A DNA stretch of 64,000 nucleotides from Protonemura montana (Eukaryota; Arthropoda; Insecta; Plecoptera; Nemouridae). Below the pieces are notes generated by a model. That model saw only the letters and a program-made list of their open reading frames with translations, was not told the DNA's origin and made no database searches. The stretch is taken from NCBI GenBank assembly GCA_947568835.1, contig OX387609.1:8509660-8573659 (forward strand), in the 5' to 3' direction. The translations under genes were made by a program, and so were the position numbers. Below are positions 32,316 through 45,280 of this stretch, piece after piece; the stretch's first letter is position 1; every line of letters begins with the position of its first letter.

Positions 32316-32597
32316 TCATAAACTCTTCAATACTATAAAAACCATGTTCAAACAAGTACATTTTTGTGAGGTTTTAAAATGTGACTTATTGTTTTTTGCA
32401 TCCCTTATCACGAAAGGAAGCTTGTTTAAAATACGTCTGCTTGCTTGTTGAACGTTGTCAGATGTCTTCTGAAGCCTACAATAATCTTGGGTGAGATTTC
32501 TTGGGGCTCTTCTGCTGCCACCTGTCTCCTTGAAATGTTCACCATTGTTCAAAGTGAACATGCAGAGGTTAAAAATATAAAGGCACTGCAGCGTCAT
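32316..32597 (-). mobile_element. Possible C-terminal fragment of a LINE reverse-transcriptase ORF
   Basis: On the minus strand a frame with RRILNKLPFVIRDAKNNKSHF resembles the end of many LINE ORF2 proteins (N-x-LP-x-x-I(R/K), then F-K-x-x-L). No RT catalytic motif is present and the fragment is short. Confidence 0.35.
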
Positions 32598-32869
32598 TTG
32601 AAGAGACTGGAACCGCTCTTTACAAGATTCTCTGGGCCCTTAACCCAACATTGACCTTATTATTTTTTTGAGCTTTGAAAGCTCGAGCTGGAAGATTGTA
32701 AATATTTAGAAGTTCGGTACCTTTAAGGGACCGTGTGATGTGTCGTAGATATGATTATTGAATGTTGCCAAAATATTTAAGAGCCTCTTTCCAGTGAATA
32801 TGTTTAGTATTACTTAGTAGTGAGTATTACTTAAGTTTTGCTCGGTTAAGTGTCAGGTTAATATGGTCT

Positions 32870-32932
32870 CTCGACGCCATTAGACCAGTTCCACAAGGCC
32901 AGTCGTCAAAATAGTGCGTCGTGTAACTTGAA
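32870..32932 (+). repeat. 3' fragment of the 5S-head SINE
   Basis: CGACGCCATTAGACCAGT followed by CAAGGCCAGTCGTCAAAATAG and GTGCGTCGT matches the last about 60 bp of full SINE copies such as that at 61500-61908. Confidence 0.65.
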
Positions 32933-33551
32933 AAGCAACCAACTTGGTCCTAGTAGAGATAGACATTTTTTATTTTCATTATTTTAAAACGATTTATTTT
33001 TCTTTTGCAGAAAACAATATTCCAGTGAAATTATCAGTACCCCTTTCTGCTCTGTTAATACCTCGGAATTGATTAGCTTTGTCAACCGACTAGATATTCT
33101 TTGTGATCCTAAGTGCCTTTCGAAGAAAACTTACCGTACGTTTTATTTCGCGGGGGTAATGCAGCTAGGACTCGACTACTAATGACATGGTTCAATTATA
33201 TTCGGCTGTGGTACTTACATCGGTAGTTCGACGCCGTTTAACTACGACCAGGCGTGCTGTGATGGGTAAATCCTACACACCTACTGATGGATTTATTTTT
33301 TTAAATGTTAGTGAATTTCAAACCACAGTGTAAAGACTTTGTAGGAAGTAAAAACCGGTCACACTTAGGTCTGTGTGTTAAGAATCTGTAAAGAATTGAA
33401 ACGATTGTGGCAGTTCAAAATAATGTTATTATACATTGACAACTGTTAGTTTCATTACAATTGAACAGAGAACAAATGATATCCAAATTAATGCTAGGTT
33501 AAATAGGTAATTTGTAAACAACCAGTAAAACTAAAAACATGAAAGATACTT

Positions 33552-33678
33552 GGGTATCGATCATGTCACTTTTTCGTAAGAAATCACGAACGTTGTTATC
33601 TAGTTAAATAACGTTTATTAACCCTGGAATTTACCAAGATAACGTTCGTTATCTCTAACGAAAACGTTACATGATCCC
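33552..33678. mobile_element. Foldback element, copy 1 (about 127 bp)
   Basis: The two halves are inverted copies of each other over about 42 bp: left GGTATCGATCATGTCACTTT through CACGAACGTTGTTATCT, right AGATAACGTTCGTTATCTCT through GTTACATGATCC. A second copy is at 62202-62326. No ORF; probably a MITE. Confidence 0.75.
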
Positions 33679-35159
33679 TGCCCTGTACTTATAATAACAA
33701 AAATTAAAATTATACCAACAGATATTAAAAAGTCTCTAGGACAATTATATGTAGTTTGGTCTTGAAATGGTTTCTTTGTATATATTATCGTAATGTATAT
33801 GTATGTACAGGCCACAGTTGTAGCGTTATGAGGACTGTAGAAATGAATGTTAATTGGTGTACAATGTAGGTGTAAACAGAGGAATAATAAACGTATGAAT
33901 GGAGATCTGGACCCCTTTCATTAATATCACTCGTAACATCCCACTGCGACTAATAACCATAATCTTCTGAACGATCATCATACGGTTCTTGTGTGTGGGT
34001 GCCGGTACTAAATTGTGTCTCCCGAAACACCTACACTTGTGAGGCCCGCTTGAGCTAGCCAGGAAACGCAAGTTAACACCACACGATTTGCATATTAGTC
34101 GGATCATAAAACCAGTGTCTACGCTGTAACTTTATAATCGTACGGTTTAGATGTTTTTTTTTTGTGCAGAGCTTTGTGTAAATTATTTAGTTGTATGATG
34201 GAAGGTTGCAGTTTTTATTTGTAGTAGTTACACCTTTATTTACACGTTATATTACTTTGTTACATTTTTTACCACTAGCGTATAGTTGGAGGTAGTTAAT
34301 AATTGACTTGTAGGAAGTTACGGGTGCCTAACTCTTTCTTGGTGTCTAGATGTCATCTTTTGGAGGATCTAGGGTTTTTCATTATGCTTTGAGTGTAACT
34401 GGAATACTTTGATACTTTGAATTGACATTTTTAGACACCTTTATAAATTATAAAATAAATTAGTGCCAGAAGTTGTTTCAAGAATGATATAAATGTACCG
34501 ACCATGAAATTAATTTTAATTGGTTTAAGATATAAGTACTACTGTGGATAAATAATCATCAATCTTTGGTAATTGGTAATACTGACAGTAAGAGATTCAC
34601 CTTTTTATAACCTAAGGTACGAAGAGTAATTACCTCAGTATTTTTTAGTAGTTAATTATTGTAACCAAAAAGCGTAGTTTTTGCACATTGCTATTACCAG
34701 TGTTTCTCCAGTGAGAAACTGGAAAAACTACACTAATCGACATTTGAACCCAAGAAAGCTATAAATACACTTAACTAGTACCTACCAAGTACCCGACGTG
34801 TTATTTAATTAGTGATTCACACAATTCTCTAAGATTTGATTTATCTTTCTTTACTTCCATAACTTAAACTGCGTTTTACAAGTTATCTTCGCCAATGTCT
34901 ACAATGTCTACATCGCACCTATAAACGTTAGCTATATTGTGTAATTCACGGGCCCATTATCATGGAATGGGTGCATTTGCTGGGCGACATTCAAGTTTTG
35001 TCATGGCTATTTTACTGTAAAATGTGTTACTACGCACAATGCCTGAGGATATGATCAATCTTGTCAAGGAACTGGTAGCAAACAAAACCGCATGCTAATT
35101 GTCAAGGGCAAAGACATTAATCTTGAGAGATTTGATAAAGCAAAACTATGTGTCTATTT

Positions 35160-35253
35160 ACAAGCGCTATCGGGTGGCACCTACCGTTACCACGAGTTGC
35201 CGGCTCGTTTGGCCCTCTGACGCTGGCCCTCTGACTATACCTATAAACTCAAT
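35160..35253 (+). repeat. Repeat family B, truncated copy 5
   Basis: Carries CAAGCGCTATCGGGTGGCAC, GTTGCCGGCTCGTTTG and the end ACTATACCTATAAACTCAAT. There is a small internal duplication of GGCCCTCTGA and the left half is missing. Confidence 0.75.
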
Positions 35254-36278
35254 GCTTTGACAACATAGCTTGTATCGCATTCAAATATCGTCCACAAGAG
35301 TAGCTATTTCAGTTGAGTGCGGCCATTAATCACAGGATTTTGATTGCTGTCTTGTGTCTCGTGTCAAGTTAATGGACCCTATCCTGCTGTTACTACCCCA
35401 CTATTATATCCATTTAGTGTGATTCGTGCGTGCACGCTCGTGTCCACTCGGTAATATGCTAATTGCATGTCTTGTACCGAGGAGTTAAATGTAACAATAG
35501 AAATAATTAATTGATTCAATGATATGAAGCATGACAAGCCGGAGGTACTACTTTAATGTTAATTATTATATGGCGTTGTATAGAGAATACGGTGGAGAGT
35601 TTAGTTGGAAATTTGCTGTTCAGAGACGACGTGGCTTTCGGTGGAATTGGGGGTAGGGTGTTTGTTATGTATGAAATAATTCATTTGCAATCTAAAATAG
35701 CACTTGCAAGAAAAGAGAAAGAACTTTGAAAACTGTGTGGGTGTACGAAGGTTTGGCAGAAAGAAATAAAACCGTCTGTCACGTTCGCCATCTGTAATTA
35801 CTATATTTTATGTATTAAATTCACACTTCCAATATTTTAGAACACCCATGGATAGATGTTACTAAAAGGTTTACAAGTTTTTAGAAAAGTTTATGTGTCT
35901 AGTATGAGAGGAAATGTAGTCCTATCCTTTGAGAGAAATACCATTTACAACCCCATTTATTAATTTGTTTTCACTAGCTCGTAAGTCAAAAATGGCTCTA
36001 GTGAGCTTTAATTAGGTATCTTCTCTCGATGAACGAATTGCATAGAGAAACACGCCGATAGAAATATCAACGTGTCAAGACGTCCTCCTAACAAATTGAT
36101 CCAATTTACTAAATTAACACACCACGACACGCGAAGCCAAATTCAATCAGATTTCTTCGTACGGTCAGTCACCACCACATCATGTCAACTGACACGATTC
36201 AAACGAATCAATTGTCTATTTATTTCCATCGCGGCCAAAACGCTTTTATATCCGTCAGACAATCCAGTTTTGTTACAC

Positions 36279-36802
36279 TATAAAACTGCGTTGCTGTTGT
36301 TACTGCTGAGAGATCACTCTCGTAGCAGCCAGTAACATTCCAGATCGACTTGCGAGAAGTGTGAGCTTAGCAATAGACGCTCATTCGCCGCTCGGCTGTC
36401 AGAGCGGTAGGTTCGTGGTCATCGCTCCTATCCCAACAGTTCCACGTGGTTTCTTCGTATACTGAACGTCAAGTCAGGCTGACAAAAATCCCTCGTTACC
36501 TTGTGATTCAAAGTGTTTATGCGAGCACATCCGCAACGCATTATTGATGCTTTATATAGTTTTTAGTATAATTTAGAATCGCCCGCGAGTTAATAGTGTG
36601 CACACATATCAGAAATGCATTCATGTCCCTGGACATCTGTTCGTTTTATTTAGAGTCTGCATATGAATCGAATCAGGTTTTCATTGTGAATCTTGAATGG
36701 TCGTGTTACGCCATGATATTGTGACAAAGTGATAAATACGAAGAGAGCGTTATTTAATCCAACGGTAGCGGCGTGCGCTCCACGGTGCTATGTTCGCGCT
36801 AG
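36279..36802 (+). promoter_or_regulatory. Candidate promoter and 5' exon of a gene extending to the right
   Basis: TATAAAA at 36279-36285 is followed about 500 bp later by ATG TTC GCG CTA G (36790-36802) and a consensus donor GTAAGA. The stretch in between is richer in CG dinucleotides than the surroundings. Several upstream ATGs in other frames make the start codon uncertain. No downstream exon was found before 64000. If real, this is the first exon of a gene with a very long first intron, which would make the repeat-rich tract to the right intronic. Confidence 0.3.
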
Positions 36803-39800
36803 GTAAGATTGCTCGCCGGAGATAACGTTTTACTACACACTACACCTCTTAGACATGAAGTTTGTGGGTCAATGTGAATTATCATGTTTATTATAGATAG
36901 TGCCTTCTAGAATGTGATTATTGTATATCTCAAAGGGGGATTTCATCGCATGGATGAATTTGTTTGTATTTTTTTTGTTGTCTGAGATCTGTTAGGTTGA
37001 GATGTGATGTGGTAGGGGTTGATAACACTGATAAGCGATCCTAGACGATGAAATTTAATTCGAATCGACTTCATGCTTAATCATGATTTATAGTTGATAA
37101 TCCTACTGTCGTTGAGTTGTCACCGCTTTTTATTAGGAGCTCAATTTTGACATTTATGAACTTCCTATAAACCCTGGCGAAGAGATTTTGGGCCAACTAA
37201 AAGCGGTCTTTGGGCTAAGGGTGATTTCACCAACATCTAGCTAAACTCAGTTGAAACTCTGCTAATAGCTCAAGAGAACTTTTAGTGATTTTCTGAATTT
37301 TGAAAAGTCTTAACAGAAGATTATTACACGAATATTATAAAAAAAAAAAAATCGAACTTTTACATTCAAATGTGGTAATTATTTATGAAGGCACTGATTT
37401 GTCACATCGACACATTTTTTTTGGTAGCTGTCAACATTTTCTTCTTTGTGCTATTTTCCCTTACATTTTTAAAACTAGATCGAAAGAGCCGTACATTTAA
37501 AACCTCTCTTTGCGTATCTCTCCAGGCATAACCGTAACGTATCTCTATATCGCAAAACATTCTAATTTGATTTGAACTCTAGTTATCTTGTTTTATGTGT
37601 GTTGTCTAAATTGACTGAGAATATCAAACCATCAGCCTAAACCGAGTTAAAACCAAGCCTAAAGTGAGAATGGCGAAATCAAATAAACCAACCCTCTAGC
37701 ACAGAACCGTTACGCAACTAGCTGCACTCGAAACAAAACTTACGCTCAAAACAAGTATCTCCATCGAGTCGTTTTCGTCGTTTTTCCCCCCCATTCCCCA
37801 GTTCACCGTGGCACGTGCTTATATAGCCATAAGCTTTGCTGTTGACCATAAACCGCCAGCGCAGGTTGCCCTTTTCGGGTCGCGCGTGCAGCAGCACCGC
37901 TGCAAAAACGTGCGTCCAGCTCACCTTTTAGACAGGTCACGGTTTTTTTTTCACCAAAGATTTGCACTCTAATTTCGTCATTCCTGCCGCAGTGCGATTA
38001 CAACTATCTGGCCCATGGTCGATGATATAGCTATATTTCCAAAATTAATTTTGAGTCCAGACATATTTCAGCCTATAAAGTGTAGGGATTTGATTTCTGA
38101 GATCTCTCACTCCAGTTTTTCCATCAAACTATGTCCATAACCATTTGATTTGCACTTGAAAAAGGAAATATATTCCTGAAACTTTTGACTGGGGTTTACT
38201 ACCATGCTTGCATTAACTAGCTAGGGTATAGATGCTTGGGTTATATTAGGTTACGTCCAAATGACCAGGACAGACCTCGAGAATGCTTGAACTACTTTTA
38301 ATATTTCTGATAAAAATCCCGAGTACCTATGAAGTTCGGGCACACCATTCTGGCTGTCTGTCCAATAAAAACCCATGTGATTGGTACCAGCGTCCACCTA
38401 TATGTATATTTAGGTGAATATAGCCGCGAATAATGAAACACTGAAACATCTGGCCACAAGGTGATCGGTGCTTCGTAAAGGGCAACTATTATTATTATTA
38501 TTTTCGAGTTCGCTTCCCATCTGTCATGTTTTGGTCTGTGGCTGATCAAAAAAAAAAAAACGACACATTTATTTTGTTACACAATAGTCGGTCTGAAAAT
38601 CATTATGCAGACATCTATATTATACAAACCAACCATGTGACATACAATTGACAAGCGTGTCAAATGTAGGCCACGAATTTGAAATAGGTAAACCGATTAT
38701 TTAAAAAAACCAGCTAGCATCAGAATAATTGGCGAAACTTCACAATTATCCCAATCTGAAAATAGCGCCGTTTAACTTCACAAGAACGTTCACGGGCCGA
38801 CAAAAAACAAATTAATTATACCGATACATTCATCCCCATCTAAAAATTAAAAACAGTCGCATTTCATAACAAAGAAATCAGTCAACACACTGGCACACAT
38901 TTGACGGTAACAAAAAACTTCCCCTAACCGAGCAAAAAATAATAATTTTAACATTTCACCGTGCACACCCCTGTACACAAATTGACTCCCCGGGCTGCCA
39001 TTTAGCCGATTGTTAGTGCGTAAACGCAATGCCAGGCACGCACGTCACGCATTACGCGTATCTAACACCATCGGCTCAGAGTGCGTAGATACAGTCAAAA
39101 GGGGGTGGTGGTGTGAGGGGTGCTAGGGGATGGGAATGAATTAATCATGCGTGGTCTACAATGGGATAGAGATGAATTCACGCCTCAATGATCGATGGAA
39201 TCTCTAAACGTGCCCAGTGCTCAGTTCGTTGTTTCAGCTCTCTCTCTCCCTCCCTCTCTCTCTATTGAGAGGTAATATTATCGCTAATTCATTGGGGTAG
39301 CAGCAACCATGGATCTATTCCGAGCTGAATGCCGATTTGAAATGGATGGCGCATGGTTTTATGTGTTGGATCGGGCGGAAGTGAATTTGGGGGTTATGGA
39401 AGACTATAGATGGGATAATGTATCATTTCGACGTCATCGAGCGCTAGAGAGTTTTGAGAAATATGAGTTGAATTTGGATTTATAGGCTGGTGTGGGTCAG
39501 GCTCAAGATGTTAATAGAAACAAATTCATTCAGAAGTCCTTGGTTTAAATCCACGGTGGTGGATGCTGATGTACTTGCTTTTAAGATGTGGTAGTTCTTG
39601 TGTCTTTGTTAGGTCGAGTTTTAATGACTGATGTGTTAAGGGGTTTCCCTTCTCTGCCAATGAAACGCTGCGGATCCAGTGCTAGATGGCGCTAACACGG
39701 CTGAGTTAGAATAGTGCAGAACTTTTAATTGTTTTTTGTTCCAACTCACACCGCCACTTAGACAGTTCAAAACGTCAACTATTCTGCTTCAAAGTGATCT

Positions 39801-40491
39801 GATCTGACTCAATCACGAAACGGTTGCCAAGTTTTAGCGCTAAATTAAAAAAGAACACACAAACAGTCCGATTGAGCAAGGGACTAGAAAAGATTGACAC
39901 AAATGAACACAACTATTGTCTTAGCGCCACATGGAAGCAGTCTATTGTGCAGCCGCAACGTTGAAAAACTACAATAAAGCAGTTTAAATCATATCTTCTG
40001 ATTTCATATCAGTCACAAAGCACGCCTGACGGATATGCACACAATCAACTACATCATTCGCACAACTTTTTAAGCCCGTATTTCCCGACAATCGATTGCG
40101 GTCTGAAACCACAAAAATATTAGGATATATTTATAAGTGTTTTCGATAACAAACGTTCATATTATTGGGCTCAACCAACCCCGAAATGCGGTATGATAAA
40201 TGTGTGGATCCATTGCTGGCAAAACGAAATTTAGGGGTAGCCTTTACAATGACACCACTCGAAGATTGTAAGGACTGAGGGTGCATTTTAGGGACCGCAA
40301 AGCTGTCATTCACGGACAGATGCTCTAGGTATTTTGCAGCCTGACTGGTTTTTAATGTCATGTGTGCGGCGTTGCTACCATTGCGCTCATGTGTTAAATT
40401 GTCTTCCCGAAAAATGGCCGCCAAATGACTTTGTTAAGATATGATGCTACTAGATAGAGCCACCGTCGCTTAGACCGTTAAAAAAAAAAAA
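36803..40491. other. Gene desert segment, no supported gene
   Basis: AT-rich, with a few short GC-richer patches (about 37800-37925, 39000-39110). A CT-rich run is at about 39235-39265. I see no splice-consistent exon or recognisable repeat family here. Confidence 0.4.
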
Positions 40492-40736
40492 TTCGTTATT
40501 TCTCGCAGATTACTCGCATTTTAAACTGGTTTACGCACAATTAATCTTGATTTATGATAACCACAACTATTGATACACATGTATCGACAATTTGATTGGT
40601 AATTATTTAATTGTAGAGGTTTGTTATAAAGTATGAACGCAAACGATATCGGGTGGCATCTATCGTTACCACGTGTTGTTTAGCAGAATGTTTAAAGTTA
40701 ACGCTGGTCCTCTGTCTATACCTATAAAGTCAATGG
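40492..40736 (+). repeat. Repeat family B, copy 6
   Basis: Close to full length: it starts TTCGTTATTTCTCGCAGATT and ends CTATACCTATAAAGTCAATG. It lacks the GCCGGCTCGTTTGCT segment through a small internal deletion. Confidence 0.8.
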
Positions 40737-41599
40737 TGCAGCGCTGGACGCGGTGCAAATTCTAACGCGTTGTAACTGTCATTTATAGCTGTAAAATTTG
40801 CAGATTGTTACCGTGATAACTCGATTTCTGCTGGTTATTTGGGAAGTACCTATATATACAGGTCAGGAAGTCAATCGATTGTGTGAACGCCTGTTCGGGA
40901 ATCTGCGTCCCAAAGTCTCAGAATATTTCACTGCGGAGATTTTTGGTTTTCTGTTTTGAAACGAATAGAAAACAAAATATGTCAACAATGAAGTTTTTGA
41001 GACTTGACCCTCAACGAAACTTCGAAATTAAAAGTAGTATTTTTGCGCATCCAAGATTCTTTCTTATTCTTGTAGATTAGGACATGTTATTTTATTATTA
41101 GATTATTGGGAACACTTATACCTCCCAAAAATTATGGTTTTGAAAATTGTATGTTAAATTTTACCATCAAGATTGGGTTAAAAAAACCCATCAATTGCTG
41201 TCCGTGCCAAATCAGTGCAAGTTTCCTGAGCCGATTTCCAATCAGAAGATAAAGCAATAAATATAGAAATTTCATGACGGCTAAAAATAATAATAAAAAA
41301 AAAAATCGTTCTCCGCCCAAAAGATCAAGAAAAATGCGGTCTCGTTAAGACCAATTACAAGGAATTAGTAAACCTACGCGATTTTCACCAAAGTCAGTAA
41401 CTTACAATCTATTAAGACGCCTAAACAGGAATATAATCGGTCTTACTTCATTCGTTTAAAAATAATACTTTTAATTTTGTCAAAACGAAGTGTTGACAGC
41501 GCATACAATTTAAATGGTTAAATCTAATCGCTACTCGTTATTATTTTATTTAGATTATTTTATTTAGATGCATTTAGGAAACTTGAACTAGGTAATCGT

Positions 41600-41880
41600 T
41601 ATAATTTTATGTGGTTCTTTTGCTATCGGAAAATTGTCAGAACTGCTCTAACCCTTGAAGAAGTAACTAGTAGGTACATGTTACGAAACGTCGGGAAATT
41701 TAGTTGTCTTTTACTTAGCATTCAAAACCCATTTCAAATAGTTTTTGTCAAAACTAGTGCTAAAGATAAATCAAGTAGACATGAGTCTAAAAACCATCAC
41801 AATCTCATCGCTACTCGTTCACCGACGCCGTTAGATCAGTACCAGCGGACCAGCTGTCAAAACAGTGCGTCGTTAAATCA
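41600..41880. repeat. Composite of foldback-element half and 5S-SINE 3' fragment
   Basis: 41690-41800 matches the right half of the foldback element at 31226-31424 and the flank beyond it. 41818-41880 (CACCGACGCCGTTAGATCAG through CAGTGCGTCGTTAAA) is a 3' fragment of the 5S-head SINE. Confidence 0.6.
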
Positions 41881-42109
41881 ATCAAGTAGCCCAACAATAT
41901 AAAAAAAGGCCAAATAAAATAAAAATTTTAAAAATCTCAAAAATTGATGCCCAATTGAGACGGTTATTGTGTTGATAATAATAAAATACCCCACACATTG
42001 CAAGCGTTTGCAATTTAAATAAGATTTCATCCTAGTAGTCATCATAAATTTCTTTTCAAGCTTAGCTGCGCACGAAACAAGCAGTGATACAGGCACCTTA
42101 ACGATCTAA

Positions 42110-42320
42110 CGCCTATTAAAAGAAGCGTGCAATGTTTAACGGCGGCGTTACGTGTCTGTTAAACAGAATACATCGCTTTCCACAAACGTGCGCGGCGTAA
42201 ATTGTGCAAATCGCCCCATTAGGTCGCCGTCCTTCTTCGTACAGCGTGGCTTTCGCTGCAGGTGTAATTAGCAATTAACCAGCAACTGACACAGCCGACG
42301 CCGACGCCGTCGACGCTGAG
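42110..42320. other. GC-richer patch with homeodomain-like sites
   Basis: An unusually CG-containing block in an AT-rich desert. It includes GCAGGTGTAATTAGCAATTAACC (E-box-like CAGGTG next to TAATTA and AATTAA) and the run GCCGACGCCGACGCCGTCGACG. No reading frame is convincing. It may be a cis-regulatory module; this is inference. Confidence 0.25.
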
Positions 42321-42520
42321 TGCCCACGAATCTCTGTAGGGGCCCCCAAAACTCTAAGCTCTCCAGGACTTTGATAGAGATAGATGCTATTCAGTGAAAT
42401 GCAGCTCAGTGCTGTTACTTCAGTGCAAGAAGACCTCTATATTTTCAGCCCTCTGGCATTAAAGCCCTCTAAAGCATTTTTGACATTAGGGCTAGTGGAA
42501 ACAAATGAATAATTGTAGAA

Positions 42521-42617
42521 TAATGGTAATACATGGTAGCAAAAAATGGTAAAAATGGTGACAATGGTAAATAATGGTAGAACAATGGTATGGATAATGG
42601 CTTTGGTATGGTATCTT
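42521..42617 (+). repeat. Degenerate (AATGGT)n tract
   Basis: Irregularly spaced AATGGTA and ATGGTAA units recur over about 95 bp. It is followed by GGCTTTGGTATGGTAT, which recurs at 53411. Confidence 0.6.
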
Positions 42618-42794
42618 CTCTCACGGCTTTGACCACAATGTGGATAAAGAATCGGGAATCAATATTTGAGATTTTTTCGCTCAAATTTAGCAAATCAAGA
42701 TGTTTTCTCGTATTTAAGGATTAACACAGAAAGCCCCTTGGATCGTTGTTGCTCAAAATTCTGCCTTCTCTCTGTAACTGAGTTTCCCTTTGGA

Positions 42795-42880
42795 AATGTT
42801 GGAGCTGATTGTCAAGGTTAAGCAACACTTTTATGAGACAGGTATGCTGGATGGGTGACCGCATGTGTTCGAGTCAGGGT
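42795..42880 (+). repeat. Isolated 5S-like SINE head
   Basis: CAAGGTTAAGCAACACTTTT, then GACAGGTATGCTGGATGGGTGACC, matches the box A/box C region of the SINE heads. No SINE body follows. Confidence 0.6.
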
Positions 42881-45280
42881 TTGATATTTAGACTGAAAGA
42901 TTGGAAATTAAAATTAACTTATAGAGTTATGGAAAAATCGCTTTTGTATAGTTAAGAGATACTTATAATTTTGAAATTTTAGTTCAAAGGTATATAGAAA
43001 AAGGTAATTATGAACTAAAAAAAAAAAGTGTTCTGGGTAATCTAATGTAGGCTTTTGTTCTTAAAACAGTCAAAGCATTATCCAACCACGCCTTTTGGAA
43101 TGCATAAAGATAAAATCAAAATGTATTACATCAATAATAACACGTTAATCTTTCTATTTTAAGATTACTATTGCTTAAAGATAAAGAAAATTGAGAAAAT
43201 AACTCTCAAACAGTACATTTCATTCCGCTACGTCCATCAGATGAATTTCCCTTACTTTCTGCTCAATCACGTCTCTCGTAATGTCTCTCAACTCGATGGC
43301 GTGTCTTCAATGCCCACACGTAGAACGAGCATCACGTTATGCTTCCTCTCTGCCGGCGCACGTAGGTCATCAATAACGATGGTGCCCTCGAATCACGGTA
43401 CGCGCCGCCGTGCGGGGGTTTCGAACGGGGTACCACCCCGCATGCAGGCCCGCCCGAAACTCACGGCCCGTGAGAAGGAGGTCCGTTTGGTGTCTTGGGT
43501 GATTCGCTGTTGGGGGCTTGAATTGAGAAATTCAACAGCAGAAAGTTTATAATTAACGCTTTTACTCTGATTTTATCGATAATAAGTAACAATGCTATCA
43601 ACCATAATAATACTAATAATAATAATTTTATTAGCACAATTGATCGCATATATGTGATATTAGCATATATATTAATCAATCAATTAATCAATTAATTAAT
43701 CAATTGATATTAGATATACAAAACAATACAATAAAATACCAAGTCAATCTATAATACCAAGCACTTTATAACGGTAAACCCGTAAAATAGCAGCGCAAAC
43801 CGAATTTTGTTGCGGTTTTTCGGGATAATTTAGGTCCCAATTGTCTCCCCACCCCACCGCCAGGTGCACGCGTGTGGCGGGCGAGCGTGCTATACATACG
43901 CTGCGTAATTCCGGTGAACGCATTTGTGCGTACTGTGACCTTCGCGTGTTTTTTTTTTGCCTGGATATCGATTGATAAGCTTGGCGAGTTTTTGAGATGA
44001 ATGAAGAATTTAAAAAGGAATTCAATTATTGAAAATCCAAAAAGAATACAAATAGAAGTGATAGTGCGTGTCAGTGCGTGACATTTGATAAAGAACAAAG
44101 ATTACTATTTGGACACGAGGATAATTTGGATTGAAGAAATCCAAATTATCCTCGTGTCCAAATAGTAATGAAATAAAATTTTGAGAACATTAAAATTAAA
44201 ATTGTATGCAGTTATAAATCATGCGAAAATAAATAACTGTTTTTTTTTTAAAAATAAGAATAACAATTTTAAAGCCTTCCAGAGCTATTTTTGCCATTAA
44301 AATCAGAGGAAACAAATGCATACATAGGGCTGCGACATAGTTTATCTATTATCGCAAGCTATACTTTAACGGAAACAAATGTATGTTGATAACTTTGAAC
44401 ATAAGCTAAAAAGTCAGCTAGCACTGCTATGATCAAGCAAAAATAAAGTAAACCAATGTTTACAGATGTTCATGCATACATCTGTATCTAGCCTAGACAT
44501 TTGACTCATTTTCCCCTCGTGATCTCTCTTATTGTGACCACTCAATCGACTTCCTTCGCCCAAACTCATAAGTACCACCAATCTTTTAAAACGGTTCATC
44601 CTACGCAAGTCCAGCATTGAAAGCGAACAGTCATAGCATAATTGAACCGTCTTAGCTAGGCCCGTCTTCAAATTCCTGTCCCAGCTCGCCACCTACATCG
44701 TTCCACATAGTGCGTCGTTAAACTAAAAGAGTGAATGAGACGTGTCATCTCTCTCTGTTGTGTGAGAGCGAGTACCGTGGGACAAAAGGCGAAAGCTGAT
44801 TCGTTATATTATTTGATGTTAAGAATGAAGTCACTCCTTCAATGGCGGGAAGAAGTTTTCATTCATAAATCTGGCTTACGGTCTTTCAAAGGCTTTGTCG
44901 GAGGGTTCAATTATTAACGCCAAGGCTTTGCTTTCTTTCGGGCATTTGCTTTGAAATAGTGTAGCGGGTGGTGGCCAGTTTTACTATGTTCAGTTGGAAA
45001 GATAGCCCTCCGGCTAAGATAAAAATAGAAGTAAATGATTGGCTGTGACCAAAGACGCTGTGACCATGTGGAGATGAGTCTTTAACTGGCAGTTACCTTT
45101 TTAACTGGCATTTGTACTACTTGGGAAAGATGGTTGATTTTTAAGTTGGGATTCTGAAAGATTTTGAATTTGTATGAAGATTTTCTGGTTAGAAATGCAG
45201 AAAAAAATGGCGTGTTCTGATAAAAACAAGTTTATTATTTGTATATATGGATGTTTAGGGTCTAGCGGTCATAATCAGAT
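42881..45280. other. Desert segment with low-complexity DNA and a perfect hairpin
   Basis: Contains a GC-rich patch at about 43300-43480 without a convincing ORF, ATT/AATTAATC low-complexity DNA at 43600-43740, the hairpin at 44101-44169, a short SINE tail piece near 44700-44725 and a small repeat near 45030-45115. Confidence 0.4.
44101..44169. repeat. Perfect 32-bp inverted repeat with a 5-nt loop
   Basis: The arm at 44101-44132 (starting ATTACTATTTGGACACGAGG) is exactly reverse-complemented at 44138-44169. The loop is GAAGA. Not a single mismatch was found, and pairing stops at once outside the arms. Confidence 0.95.

Larger units (their letters stand above)
30988..36276. other. Gene-poor region downstream of UXS1
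   Basis: Contains a foldback element, a possible LINE fragment, repeat family pieces and otherwise AT-rich sequence without supported exons. The UXS1 3' UTR must lie in the first part; no clear single AATAAA is obvious within 200 bp of the stop. Confidence 0.4.

Noticed and set aside
37718..37924. Minus-strand frame of 68 codons in a GC-richer patch
   Set aside because: No recognisable domain, no matching splice partner, and composition alone can explain the open frame.
43241..43552. Plus-strand frame of 103 codons in a GC-rich patch
   Set aside because: Arg/Ser/Thr-rich without domain signatures. May be part of an unknown repeat, but there was not enough to call it coding.
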